Shown: positions 1 to 11,231 of the stretch, in pieces
Layout: each line of letters begins with the position of its first letter
Numbering within the stretch: position 1 is the stretch's first letter
The notes under the pieces: model-generated
Database searches by the model: none
Told to the model about the DNA's origin: nothing
The model's input: the letters and a program-made list of their open reading frames with translations, nothing else
Made by a program: the position numbers and the translations under genes
NCBI GenBank assembly: GCA_024180945.1
Contig: JAKSGN010000037.1
Coordinates: forward strand, 2,795,501-2,859,500
Source of the DNA: Macrophomina tecta
Taxonomy: Eukaryota > Ascomycota > Dothideomycetes > Botryosphaeriales > Botryosphaeriaceae
Length of the DNA: 64,000 nt
Direction of reading: 5' to 3'

Positions 1-481
1 CGATAATATTGCAGAAGATGAGCATTGGCTTCACCGGCGTCCAGAAGTGCTCTAAACCCCGCTTGACGAAGGGAGTGTGAAACATATCTTCGTTGAGGGA
101 AACTTGATACGAGGCATGCTTGATCTGGCCGTACTGCATTGCCGCAGAAATAGCGAGGCATATGTTGCAGATGCATTGAGCAAACAGTTGGATGTTATTT
201 TTGATTCGAAAGGCATCAACCGTCAGAAGGGCCTGATAGATGCAGCCTCCGACAAAGACGGCGATAGATATGGGCACTGCGTACGAAACTGGTACTTGGT
301 AGGCGACGGAGTTGACCCAGTGGAGATAGCGGAGAAGAACGGTGCTGTCAAACGGTTTAGTTGGAGGGGGTTTTGTCAACGTTCGAGTAAAGTCTTACAA
401 TTGGAGTGCGGTGATGCAGATTGCTTGCACAGTGGTGGAAGCGAAATAAGTCCACTCCAATTTGGTCTGCGGCACAAGCAT
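1..481 (-). CDS. UPF0658-like Golgi membrane protein, partial
   Basis: N-terminal part of a multi-pass membrane protein that runs off the left edge. The ATG at 479–481 opens exon 1 (399–481), an intron follows at 345–398 with GTAAG donor and CAG acceptor, and exon 2 stays open to base 1. The joined protein begins MLVPQTKLEWTYF and has at least three hydrophobic segments. The stretch reading VDAFRIKNNIQLFAQCIC resembles the 'DA..KNTIQ' signature I associate with the UPF0658 Golgi membrane family (for example fission yeast C23H3.04). Family assignment is from memory of that signature; the exon structure is seen directly. The role of the family is not well defined. Any opposite-strand frame over this region is a shadow. 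Confidence 0.75.
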
Positions 482-860
482 GTTCGCCGGTCAACGATGC
501 CGCTTGGCGTGCGTACCACTCCTGAAAAAAATGTGGCATGTGCGGATTTAAGAAACGCCACCGGAATACGAGTTCTGCTCGCTTGACCGGCACAAAGTTC
601 CGTCTGGTAGGCCGCATGCCGCATGGTGCTCGTGCCACAGGGGCAAAGCTTGCTGCTGCGGCTGAAGTGGAGAGCAATCCTTTACTAAAATTTGAAGAAC
701 TACTCCGCGGATAAGGCGGATTGTTTGGGAGGGAATATTTCGGCCAGATATACACAGGGGCATTCTCGGAGTGAAGCCTTTACGACGCTGGGGCAAGCAG
801 ATTTGACCAGATTAGTTTTTAACTAATATGACGTGGCGAGAAAAAAAAAAGAAAAAACAA

Positions 861-2376
861 TCACCTCGGTTATCTATTATTGGATAGTACATTAGCTTAG
901 TCATTCGTTCTGAGACGTCTAGGGGATCAATACCACGAGCACCGAAGCAAGGAAGCGATTAAGTCATTCATGTTACGGCGCAGCCTTCACAGGTGGAGAA
1001 AGCAAGTGAATGATCCCGCTGCGATCGCAAGACACGGAGTGATAGCCAAAGTCACGCGGCTTCGGTGTTCAGTAAGACCCAAGCGCTCAGAAGGCCAGGG
1101 CCAACTGAGCGCTCCGACCCAACTGAGCCAAAGGGATCAGTCGCCGCTACACGCCCAGCAAGAAGAGACCGATCGAGCCGCCCTGGACCATTGGGCATAT
1201 CAGATTGTACACGTTTTCCTCCTTGTATACAAACCGCGCTCCTTGGATAGCTCTGACCTTCGTGGTCAGTTTCGCAACAATTCGGGGTACTCGTTGGTAA
1301 CACGGCGATCGCACGGGGTGCTCAGTCTTGTCACGTATTTAACTCATTCTTACCGTCCTCTTGCACCCGCTCAAGGAAAGCACATCACAAGGTTTTCTCC
1401 CTCTTGGGTCTTTGCTTCCTTAGAGCCAGAGGCCCAATGTTACGACTCATTCATCGATTCCGACCGACCGAGCGCGAATTCTGCCAGGATCAAATAGATC
1501 TACGCTTTTCCTCCAGTATATGAGACCTGAATCACAGTGAGGTTTTTCAAAAAGGCGGCGGCACCGCTGCAAGCAGGCTGGAAACCGTCTCGGCTGACGA
1601 TTCGGTGACGAAACCTCACGTCCGTCTGTAATTTCTTATCTGTGTGGCGGCCCAACCTCAGGCTAATCGCTAGAATGTATCTTAGAGTAGGTGCATGAGC
1701 CTAATACTTGAAGAACAAGAGGAGAAAAGTGAGAAGAGAAGGAAGAGAGACAGGGCAGTATAATATATATTGCGCGGGAATGCATGAAGGCAAGTAGGAA
1801 CGGCTTTCACTTCTCCGAGGATTCGCGAAAGGATCTATGTTTTCAATCCACGTGCTCATACACTAGAGATGGATCCTTGTTCTCGGCATAAATGCTTCTT
1901 AAAAGCCGAATGTAGCAGCGGTCGCGTTGGCAGATTTTCAGGAAGCGGGGTGTAATTCGGCCGAACCACATTAGGCACATTCCCTCCGACTCGCCGACCC
2001 CAACGCACAGACCTGGCTACATTCTCCGGGCCGCGCCGCTTACGCTCCGGCGAGCACGGGAGCCTTAAAAGAAGCTATAGGCAACTACATCTTTAATGAA
2101 GATGATGTAATATGCCGCTTAATCGGTCTGATCCGATGAGCTTGTGACTTGGTTGCTTGTTTCTTCATGCTGGAATTGGTGGTGAAGGATGAGATCCTTG
2201 GGGATGAGCCGTGGCAGGCGGGCGGGGGCCCTCTTATAACAGCTACGCCTAAGCCACGCTACTGAGCCTTGAATACACGAAAGTTCCAACACTTCAGAGG
2301 CTGTGGTGTTGGTTGCCAGGCATCTCAGAACGAATGACTTAGCTAGTAGGCTTATCCAATAACATATCGGAGGTGA
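861..2376. mobile_element. Decayed element with ~55-bp inverted ends
   Basis: The sequence starting at 861 (TCACCTCGG) and the reverse complement of the sequence ending at 2376 match over about 55 bases with a few mismatches and small gaps. They share an exact core AGTCATTCGTTCTGAGA (about 899–915 and its complement at 2322–2338). That arrangement fits terminal inverted repeats of a DNA transposon of about 1.5 kb. No transposase reading frame survives between them and no target-site duplication is obvious, so the class is unknown. The interior is otherwise non-coding as far as I can see. Confidence 0.5.
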
Positions 2377-2707
2377 TGGAGCCGACTTTTCCTATCAGAA
2401 GAGCCTAAGTAGAGAAATGGGCCGGTTAAATACACTATAGAGGACACCTGTCCGTGGGTTTAGTATTATTGAGAAAAGGTCGGACTGGGGGAAAAGGGCA
2501 CTGGAACGGAGCTAGAACAGCCTTGGGCTCATCCCGCCCCAAAGCCGCAAAATTCTGCAGGCTGAAACCAATGAGGCCGAAAGTCGAAAGTCCGCATGCA
2601 GGTGGGAAGTCGAGGCCTACGGCGCTCATGTAGAAGATGTAACGGCATCGCATTGTCTCCTTTCTTTCTTTCCGTAACGCACAGAACCTCCGTCAACGAA
2701 GTACGAC
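2377..2707. other. Intergenic, upstream of broken P450
   Basis: About 330 bases with no supportable gene. Short open frames on both strands have no recognisable composition or partner exons. Confidence 0.5.
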
Positions 2708-3532
2708 ATGAGCGTCCTTGGACACGAGATGGCTGCAAACCCAGCAGCGCTTGCAGGACTTGCCGCCGCTCTCCTCACGCTCTTCAAATCTGTCCAGGTC
2801 GTCATCTACTGGCTCTACTTCCACCCACTCGCCCACTTCCCCGGCCCGCGAGCCGCCAGCATCTCACGGAACTGGCTATGGCAGCAAATCCAGAGCTGAC
2901 AGCCTGAAGAAGTCTTCGAGAAGCTCCATAACGACTACGCTGACTCCACAGACCGCTTGCAACCCTATCCTTTTTCAGCCTCTTGACTAACCGCCACCCT
3001 CTGCACCCACTAAGCCCCTCCACGTCGCCCCCAACGAGCTCCACATCAGCAACGTGCAGCTAAACAGAACTATCTACAGCCAGACCAACCCCTTCCTCAA
3101 GCATCCGTCCTTTTACGAGGTCTTCCAGATACCGCATGTCCTCTTCAGCGAGACGGATCCGGCGCTACACTGGGAGCGCCGCAAGCTGCTCAAACCGCTC
3201 TTCTCGCGTGCCGGTGTCGCCAAGCTCGAGTCCGTCATTATCGAGAAGATCCAGGGGGTGGGCGCCAAGGTCCGGCGCATCGTCTCTACGGGGAAAGTGG
3301 GAGGCCGATAGTCAGGGGCCGGCTGATTGGCGCGAGCAAAACGTTGCCCTGCATGACGGCCGGCCTGATCAGCGAGTTCGCGTTCGGGCGGACGGCGGGC
3401 CTGCTAGGCGAGCGGGAGGGCGAGTTCAAGGCAGGCTTCCTGGAGGCGTTCGACGTCGCTACTGTCGTGCCATATTGGTTGCACTTTACCCAGGCGTTCA
3501 GGTCGAGTTCCCTGCCTGGTAAAGCAGTTTAG
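2708..3532 (+). pseudogene. Cytochrome P450 fragment, truncated and mutated
   Basis: The start at 2708 gives a P450 N-terminus: an alanine-rich membrane anchor, then YFHPLAHFPGP. A later exon from about 3013 reads HVAPNELHIS and, around 3130–3240, FSETDPALHWERRKLLKPLF, typical of the B–C helix region of fungal P450s of the trichodiene-oxygenase type. Defects: an in-frame TGA at 2897–2899, an expected donor after the KLHNDYA-coding stretch that reads CT instead of GT, a one-base frame change near 3295–3310 (the frame resumes with MTAGLISEFAFGR), and loss of similarity after about 3500. There is no I-helix, ExxR or haem-cysteine motif, so more than half of the enzyme is missing. It cannot encode a working P450. 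Confidence 0.8.
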
Positions 3533-5018
3533 TGTAGTATATTCTAGTAATATTCGACAAGTGGTGTGGTGGATGAGTAGACACCGCATTTTTCTATCGG
3601 CGTGGCTTAGCTTATTTTCTCTGCTTGTTCCTCGCGGTCCTACTTGCTTAAAATGAGATTAATTTTTTCGTTCTTCATACCATTTAAGGAAGACGGTGTA
3701 GTCTCCCTACGAGTCAATCAGACCTCGCCGTCCTCTCTCTCCACAATAACACGTTTCCCCGCCATTGACCCTCTGCTTTGACGTTCTTACGACCGACCTC
3801 CCTGGACGTCCTGTTCTAAATTGCTTACTTTCACTACAGCAGTAGTTGTAGCAGAACCACTTATTAAGTGAACCACGGCTGGCTTTTAATGGACCACGCT
3901 CCTAAGATTTCCTTAAACTCTTCATCAATCTCGCGGTAAAAATCGACACTATACTGGGATTACGATCCTTCTACACGCGGTGCTTAGTCTCGTGACTTTA
4001 TTCGCTCTGTTCTCACCCTCTTCTTGTACCCACTCCAGCAAGCCGCGCACACTCCTGCCCTCTCAGATGTTTGGATCCTTGGGGGAAGGGGCCTACCGTT
4101 ACAGTAGGCTGCTAGCAATGTCGGACTCACGTTTATTTTAAGCAGGACAGTTCTCATGTCGTGCAACATGCAATCCGAAAGAATACTGCGCGGCTGATGA
4201 CGAACAGCCAAGCTCTACCAAAAAAAAAAAAAATAAAAAAAACTACAGTTGCCTGAAAAGTGCCATAGCCTCCGGAGGTCTGTAGCTCCGAATTCGCCGT
4301 GTGGGTCGTTCGGCCTGATAATATTTCTCACCGATGGGGCAATCTCTATCTATAACGGGAGGTTGTCAGGCTATCCGTGCGCCGATCCTTGCGCCACCAA
4401 TACGAGTAATTTCACCAGCCTTTGCTGCGAAAGCAGGATATCATCTGCAGCGTGAAAGGACGCATGCGTAACTTAGCTTAGAGTAGCGTTTTCTCCTTTC
4501 TATAGCCTGCAGAAGCCAAACGAGTGCACTGGAACGATGTTGGTGTCTATGCGACGGAGCACAATGGAACTCCTTCCTGCTTTTTGTCTCCACTAAACTC
4601 GTACGGTGCTTCGGATTCTACTGGACCCACTCTATTGTTATGATCCGGGCTTTCACTCGGCCGGAAACGAGTTCACGGTAGTTTGACGACTTCGTCCCCT
4701 ACCGAGTATGACGGGGAAGCGAGCCATAAAGGAGGGATTTGGGCTCGGAAGAGGAACCTATGGTCTCTGAACGATCCTCAAGAGGAAGCTGGCCGGTCAA
4801 AAGATCCTACTACAGGACGCAAATTATCATGGCATATATCAGCTCAACAAACGGAAAGAGCAACATCTACTCCGTGACACTCGCTGGAATCGGGACTAGA
4901 GAATTCCGTTCCTCCGATCTCTAGATGTGTCGCAAAGATAAACTCTTTGTATAAAGAGCGACCGACCACTTCTTTTTCCTTGCAGCCAAAACCCGCTCAA
5001 CCATCGTCTCCTATCACC
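3533..5018. other. Gene-free stretch with repeat traces
   Basis: No gene seen. Around 3974–4040 there is moderate similarity to 1310–1375 (see findings). A small palindrome, ACTTATTAAGT, lies near 3858–3868 and an A-rich run near 4219–4240. This looks like decayed repeat sequence followed by the promoter of the SDR gene. Confidence 0.4.
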
Positions 5019-5995
5019 ATGCCTGGATCCGCACTCTCAATGGAGTCCAACCCTCCCAAAGTCCTAGAGCAAGACCTCGTTGGCAAAAATGCAATCGTAA
5101 CGTAAATACTCATAGACAGCTGTGATAGCGACTAGAGTACTTATTCTCTCTCCAGCGGTGCGTCTCGCGGCATTGGCCGGGCTATTGCCCTCCATCTCGC
5201 ACTGCGCGGCGCCAACGTCCTTGGCACGTGCTCCTCTCCCTCCTCCCTTGAGCGAATCGATGCTCTCGCATCTACCGTCCGTGACCTCTACGCGTCGACG
5301 CAATACACGGCCCCTCGTATTACTGGCCTGGATGCCAACCTTCTATCCCCCGAAACGCCGGAACGCCTCGCCGACGCGGTGTCTGAGCAATTTGGCGCCC
5401 TTAACATTCTTGTCAATAACGCTCCCTATGAAGAATTCCGGCATATTGGACAGCTTGACGCAGACTATGTTCAACGTGTCCTAATGGGCAACTTACAAAC
5501 GCTTGTCCTCTCTGTGGATGTCCTCTTCCGAAAGTCCCTCTTTCAGCCCAACTCCCGCATCGTTAACGTATCAAGCGCGATGACCAGAGGCTATAGGGTT
5601 TCCGAGTAAGTCTGCGAATTTGCGCGTACGTGGCGCCCTATGTTGATGGCATTCTCTTTTTGAATTACAGTGACTTTGGCGTTTTTGGCGCTACAAAGAG
5701 CGCGATGGAATACCTGACCAGGACCTGGGCCGACGTGTTTGGCAAGCATCCGTCTATGCGTGGGACTACAGTAAACACGCTGTTAGTTGGAGGGACGTCC
5801 ACGGAAGCTTTTACAGATACGATGAAGGACAAGACAGAGCTTATTGAGCGACTTGTTTCCGACCAATCTGTTGGTGACCGGCCAGGAACACCGGAGGATG
5901 TCGCGAACGTGGCCGGCCTACTGGTAAGCGAGAGGGCGGGTTGGATTACCGGCTCGGTTGTTGCAGCGGAAGGTGGAATCGTTAAGGTGTTGTAA
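5019..5995 (+). CDS. SDR-family oxidoreductase lacking the catalytic Tyr
   Basis: Short-chain dehydrogenase/reductase of 285 aa with exons 5019–5101, 5156–5605 and 5671–5995. Both introns (54 and 65 nt) have GTAA donors, and the first falls inside the cofactor motif, joining to GASRGIG. Other family features are present: an NNAP version of the NNAG motif, INIV-type strand with NVSS carrying the catalytic Ser, and a C-terminal WITG segment. The YxxxK motif reads FGATK, so the proton-donating Tyr is Phe; Lys is kept. Known family chemistry is NAD(P)-dependent carbonyl/alcohol conversion, but a Phe here would be expected to impair it. It lies between two P450 loci and near a methyltransferase, which suggests a tailoring role or a decayed one. 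Length is normal and the frame intact. Confidence 0.88.
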
Positions 5996-7066
5996 GCTGC
6001 TGTCTGCGGTAAAATACTGTACTCGCAACTAAAACCAGTCTTTGCAAAAGATTGGCTGAGGGGAAAATGGATACTTAGCACAACAACCTCCGTCATTCGT
6101 TATTCGATTAGCTAATAGCTCATTTGTACATGGTGAGGCGTCCTAGCTTCAACACTACGGGCGCCTCTAAATCAAGCATTGATGTTTTTCTTTATCCAAT
6201 CTCAGCCGATGAAATGCGCATTCTATTAGCGACGCCCACACCTTTGAAAAGAAACGAAGGATGGGGTACAATAGAATTGGCTGGCTCTCTGTGTACTATT
6301 ACAGCAGATGTTGTCTGGAACTTAAGCACTGGAGGTAATTTAAGGAGAAGCTCTCCTTTATGGGCGACTCATAACGTTCCCAGGTAGATTAATTTGGACC
6401 AAGTCACAGGAAAGTAGGCGTAGCAGATGGATGCATATGTTCCTATGATCATTTCTCAGCCGCCCACTCAATGACATGCAGTCATATTTCTTCCATCTTG
6501 GGTAGTACCCCCGCGCAAAGATTAATGGTGCGCCTTTTGTTCATTAGGGTGAGGGATCTATTTCCGGTAGCAACTGCTCACTTGCAAGGAGTCCGACGGA
6601 GTTGGGCCTCAGTCAGCTTTGCGCTAGTAAGTGAAAGCATGGCTTCGGTAACGCCGGCCATACTCCCGTATAACGCATGCTAAGGGCTGACCAGGCGCTT
6701 CTCCCGCCGGTATTCCGGGATTCTCTCTTCCCGAGGGCTCTGTGGCGCGGTTGTTCGGCATTCTCAGATATTCCAGGCAGCAGCTTTTTGAGTGCGAAAC
6801 ACCCGATCACTCGCTACGTCCAGATGGAACTTGGGACCGCTGCGGCTACTCGGGATCTCGGCGGCAAGTAGGAAAGTGCGAGGAACTCGGTCATTACTAC
6901 GATTGGCTACACCATTAAGATCGAAGCAGTAATTGCCCAAAGCGCGTTGTCGGCCTAAAGCGACTTTTTGCCGATGCCCCGAATACACGAAATACGCAAT
7001 GAAGGCTCGGCTTCTCGGAGCTTCATCGTGGTCCCAATACCTTTTACTGGTTATACCGCGGTGAAA
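5996..7066. other. Intergenic between SDR and P450
   Basis: About 1.1 kb without a supportable gene. An 87-codon frame at 6124–6387 lacks recognisable features and partner exons. The last 150 bases contain the P450 promoter. Confidence 0.5.
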
Positions 7067-7074
7067 TATAAAAG
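7067..7074 (+). promoter_or_regulatory. TATA box of the P450 gene
   Basis: TATAAAAG lies 69 bases before the P450 start codon, a usual distance for a fungal TATA promoter. Confidence 0.5.
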
Positions 7075-7135
7075 CCGGTGAGCTGCCAGATCCCGTCCCT
7101 GTGCTGGAACACAACTTCCTCGTTTACGTGCTAAT

Positions 7136-8876
7136 ATGAGTTTCCTTCCAGCGTTCGGTGCTGCGGATGTGCAGAGAGCAGCTATTTATGTTGCACTTTT
7201 TCCAGTCGCATATTTCCTCCTTACGCTTACTCAGAGGATTTACGCCTCTTTCTTGGGGCCCCTCAGAGAGGTTAGGGGGCCATGGATGGCCAGATTCACC
7301 AAGCTATGGGAATTTTTCGCCCTTTGGCGTGGAGATTTCGAGCAGCGGAACCTCGCGCTCCATAGACGCCATGGTGCGCGTCCTCTCCGCTACTTCTCGG
7401 ACCGTTCATGCTGATTCGCTATCCTACGAAGGTAAAATCGTGCGCATATCACCCAACAAATATGCTATTGACGACCCAGATGCCGTCCGCATCATATACG
7501 GCCATGGCACCAAGTTCACCAAGACGCGTTTCTACGAAACTTTCAGAACCCCCGAGACAAGCAACTTGTTTGCGGAGCTCAATGTCAAAGAACACTCGGC
7601 ACAACGTCGCAGGATCGGATCGTTATACTCTATGACAAGTCTTCTCTCTTATGAGAGCTTTATCGACAAATGTACCGCCATTCTGAGTGACAAGTTTACA
7701 GACTTCTCACGCAAGAATAAGGCGGTGGAGATGGTTGAGTTCCTTCAATTTTATGCATTTGATATCATCGGCGCCATTACTGTTAGTCTAACTTCTTGGC
7801 CCACACTCCCTGCCTACATCGATTAACGCCACGGCTAACGCCCCCCACTCTCCTGAATTCAGACAGGAAACGCTTTCGGCCTGATGACTGCGGAATCCGA
7901 CCTTAACTCGATTATACGCGCCATCCACGTCTCCATAGTCTACGGCAGCTTCCTCGGCAGCTTCCTCCCCGAACTTCACCCCTGGATCACCCGCTCCTCG
8001 CGCCTCCTCGGCCTCTCCTCGCCGAACGAGCCCGTCCAGTCTTACATCCAAAACCAGATTCAGCTGCGGCGGCAGGGCATCACGCCGGACGACAAGAACG
8101 ACTTCCTGACTAGACTTCTCCGCTTCGAGGACAGCGGCCAGAATACCCCTTTCGATACGTTCAACTCGTGCGGCTCAAACATCGCCGCCGGCAGCGATAC
8201 TACGGCCATCACGCTTAGCGCCATCATGTACTATCTCCTCCGCAATCCGGACGTGCTACGTGAGCTCCGCAATGAGCTGGATACCAAGGCCGCAGCCGGC
8301 GAGATTAACGATCCCATAACCTATACTCAGGCGCAAGGCTGCACATATCTCCAAGCGGTGCTGAAGGAGGCTCTGCGCTTGCATCCCATCGGGCAGCCGA
8401 TCATGCGGCGCGTGCCGGCGGGCGGCGCAGTTATAGCAGGGACGTGGTTCCCGGAAGGGGCAGAGGTGGGCGTTAATCCATGGGTGGCGCACCGGAACAA
8501 GGATGTATTTGGGCAAGATGCCGAGGTGTTTAGGCCCGAGAGGTGGTTGGAGGCGGACAAAGAGCAAGCGGGGAAGATGGAGGGATACTTCTTGGCGGTG
8601 AGTAGCAACCTGCGAAACATGCCATTATTTGCCTTTCTTTTCTTGCATGGAATGAACGGATCAAGAACGCTGACGGCTGCACACTTGCAGTTTGGATATG
8701 GTTCGAGGAGTTGCATCGGGAAGCACATCAGTCTACTGGAGATTAGCAAGGTCATTCCACAATTGATAAGGAAGTTCGACTTCCATCTGGTAGAGCCGGA
8801 GAGGGAGTGGGAGACGAGGACCGCATTCTTTTGCAAGCAGAAATACCAATGTTATATAGAACAGAGGACTGCGTAG
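7136..8876 (+). CDS. Cytochrome P450 monooxygenase
   Basis: Complete P450 of 502 aa. Exons: 7136–7373, 7432–7781, 7863–8597, 8691–8876; introns are 58, 81 and 93 nt and all phases agree. Visible in order: N-terminal membrane anchor; proline-containing linker; the segment KIVRISPNKYAIDDPDAV; I-helix AAGSDTTAITLS; K-helix ExxR in LKEALRLHP; a PERW segment; and the haem-binding FGYGSRSCIGK with the cysteine ligand. The haem loop followed by HISLLE resembles the pisatin-demethylase-type fungal P450s. It would act at the ER membrane with a P450 reductase, oxidising a small molecule. Substrate unknown. The context (SDR, methyltransferase, second P450 remnant) suggests secondary metabolism. No defect seen. 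Confidence 0.93.
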
Positions 8877-9288
8877 GGTAGATTGTGTTAGAATGTCGGA
8901 TATTCGTTCATTCGGTAATCAGTGGCAATGGTTTAGCAATGGAGGCTCGAAAGGGCCTCTGTCCTCACCGATGATGATGAAGATGACGATGAATGATAAC
9001 TATAAAAATTAATATTCCCCGTCGGTCTTAGCGGACCATAGATACAAGGAACGCTATTCTACGGTAAGCAATATTGGGATCTTGGGTTATAAAAAACGCA
9101 ATGGACTATATACGATCAAAGACCCTTTCTTTCCTCCATGCGTTTATATAATACGAGCTTTGTAACGGCACTGCATTCCACAAGGTAGGGCCATTCGCGG
9201 GGTAGCTACCGCGTGCATGACTAAAACAGTCGGCTAGTTGGCTCAGCGATGACTCATCAAAACCATGGAGAATCGGGTATATAACGTA
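8877..9288. other. Intergenic up to the pogo element
   Basis: No gene seen. An imperfect GAT/ATG-rich stretch occurs near 8970–8995. The left TA target site of the pogo element is at 9287–9288. Confidence 0.5.
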
Positions 9289-9332
9289 CTTCACAAGCGA
9301 GCGGGTCATACAAGCGAGTGGGTCACCCCAAC
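9289..9332. repeat. Left TIR of pogo element
   Basis: 44-bp inverted repeat with two tandem 17-bp sub-repeats. It matches the right TIR with two substitutions, one in each sub-repeat. Confidence 0.9.
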
Positions 9333-9572
9333 ACTAAAACTCCTGATCAAACCACTTTAAATACGAATTCCTCGACAACGCCAAAAGCAATTAATTAGAA
9401 TATTTGGGAATCTCATCTCCTACTCCTGTTCATCGTGCTGGACATGTCTGGATGCGATGACCTGGCTCTCTGCAGTACCCACACCGTCGCTGGCGCGGCG
9501 CGTCGCCATCCCGTCGCGACCGAGACCAAGATGTTTCTTGCTGAATTTGCCCATTAACATTAGCCTAATTAA

Positions 9573-10346
9573 TTAATTGCGATCCTTCGTCCTTCGTGAG
9601 GGTTCCTCGTTTCTGAATCTGTCGTTTTTTGGCGTCTTTTTCGCTTCGTACCATGCAGAAAGGTGGCATATACCGGCGAAGATGATGAATGGCGGGATCG
9701 CCCAGCCGAGCGCGTTGACACCTTGGATTACCGTAACCCATTCGCGATTGCCTGGCTGGACTATTTTCGGTCGAGCGCGCTTCTCCGTACCCGTGACAAC
9801 CAGCTCGGTCCCAATAACGCCCATCATAAAGCCGGTCTCGTCGAAATTGTAGACGTCGTCGTCCGCGATGCCATGCTTCGCTTTGACATTCCGCATGAGC
9901 CCAAACCAGTCGCCGATGACCTTCGGATCTTCGTTCTTAGCTCTCTGGTAGTCGTACTTGCGATTGAACCGCGTTTTGAGCTCGGGTTGACGGTTGACGA
10001 AGTTTGATGGCCAATTGATGCCGACCTTACGGCCACCGCGTCCAGCCAGGATCTGGTTCGCCATATCTCCAACACGGCGAAGAGTCGGAGGATGTCCGTG
10101 TGAATCCAGGTCCAGAGTACGGTCAATTAGTACCTTCTCTTCTAGATCCGTGAGCAGCCTCGAGTTGGGTGTGCAATCGCGTCGTGGTTTAACTCCAGCG
10201 CGTCTTCGTTGAAGGGTTGTATTAGACGCGTTAAAGATCCTTGCAGTCTCTCGGTTACTTTTAATTTGGTCTTGATCGATAGCGCGTTTTGCAAGCTGTA
10301 TTTTAGCTTCATTTTGAGCTGAAGGGAGTTGTTGTTGTTGCGACAT
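9573..10346 (-). pseudogene. Truncated pogo/Fot1 transposase
   Basis: A 257-aa frame starting with a Gln run. An N-terminal psq-type helix-turn-helix covers roughly residues 14–55, a CENP-B/Tc5-type DNA-binding domain about 60–125, and then the start of the DDE domain with the first catalytic Asp in YNFDETGF. After the WAIPPFIIFAG strand and HLSAWYE the sequence departs into basic, low-complexity residues and stops. The second and third acidic residues of the DDE triad are absent. The protein could still bind the TIRs but could not catalyse transposition; that is inference from the family. Confidence 0.88.
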
Positions 10347-10378
10347 GGTGGTTTACATCTTAATGAGTGTAAAATTTG

Positions 10379-10422
10379 GTTGGGGTGACCCGCTCGCTTG
10401 TATGACCCACTCGCTTGTGAAG
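10379..10422. repeat. Right TIR of pogo element
   Basis: Inverted partner of 9289–9332. The TA duplication follows at 10423–10424. Confidence 0.9.
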
Positions 10423-10424
10423 TA

Positions 10425-11231
10425 GGTTAACTCTCTTTGCGCTTTCAAATTTTCTTCTTCTCTAAATTCTAGAATACCCTTTTGTTATTAACGTAGCCCC
10501 GTGGGAGAATTTCAAACGCTATCTTATCTACCCTATAAGCGCTGAACGAGTTTCAGTATCTCCTCTAATCTCTTAGCTATGTGTTAGAGCCGCGAAATAG
10601 CTTTGGTGAGCTTATCATAAACCTTAACAAGGATATAGCAGGTCGCCGGATGCAAGTCGCGACACTATCGCCCGTTGCTGACACCGCAAGCTTCGTAGGC
10701 GGAAAGCCGCCTAGATCCTGGCCCAGAATACGGTCAACTATCATGAACTCCTCTCTCTTGCTGTGCCTTCGCGTGTTGCTCTCGCAGTTGCGTCGGGGCC
10801 GCTCCACCGCGTCGGCTGCAGAGAGTATCTGGGAGAGCAGTAGCGAACTTCAGGGCGTCACTTGCTCAAAAACGTGTTTCTCTAAGGACTTTGTAGCCAG
10901 CTTGACTTCTGTTTCGTTAGAAGACATCAAGGTATGGCGGTGTGGATGCATCGCGCGTGAAGGTAGGTGCAGCCGGGATTCAACGGTGGGTGCGCAGCTC
11001 AGTTGTATGCGCAGCTCGGCCATCAACTGCGTGGCTCGGCCTAGTAGAAGGTTTAGAGCGAGGCGTGCGAGAAGGTTCAGTGCGGGGTACTTGGGAAGGT
11101 TTAATGCGGGGTAGGCAAGCTGGTAGGCTCCTAGAAGGTACTTATAAGACAATCCAGCTCTGTGGCTGCGTAGAGAAAGAATCAGAACGGCATACCCACT
11201 GTCCTAACCGTATCGCTGTATTATATAAACA
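10425..11231. other. Repeat-derived intergenic sequence
   Basis: No confident gene. Open frames occur on both strands (10581–11114 plus, 10850–11152 minus). The minus frame has short internal repeats (YPALNLPKYPALNLLARLALNLL), which suggests decayed repetitive sequence. A TATATAA at 11222–11228 lies only a few bases before the methyltransferase ATG, too close to be its ordinary TATA box. Confidence 0.35.

Larger units (their letters stand above)
9289..10422 (-). mobile_element. Internally deleted pogo/Fot1-like transposon
   Basis: A 1134-bp element flanked by TA at 9287–9288 and 10423–10424, as expected of Tc1/mariner–pogo insertions. Terminal inverted repeats at 9289–9332 and 10379–10422 are 44 bp with two mismatches. 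Each repeat holds two tandem copies of a 17-bp unit (ACAAGCGAGYGGGTCAY). Inside is the 5' two-thirds of a transposase gene on the minus strand. The segment 9333–9572 resembles transposase C-terminal or 3' sequence out of frame, so an internal deletion is likely. Full Fot1/pogo elements are usually about 1.8–2 kb. Confidence 0.88.

Noticed and set aside
77..586. 169-codon plus-strand frame
   Set aside because: It lies opposite the UPF0658-like gene, whose minus-strand exons join in phase and have family features.
970..1497. 175-codon plus-strand frame
   Set aside because: It sits inside the inverted-repeat element, has no domain features and looks like chance openness in GC-rich sequence.
10581..11114. 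177-codon frame before the methyltransferase
   Set aside because: Ser/Arg-rich, no recognisable domain, overlaps a minus frame with short repeats; probably repeat debris.
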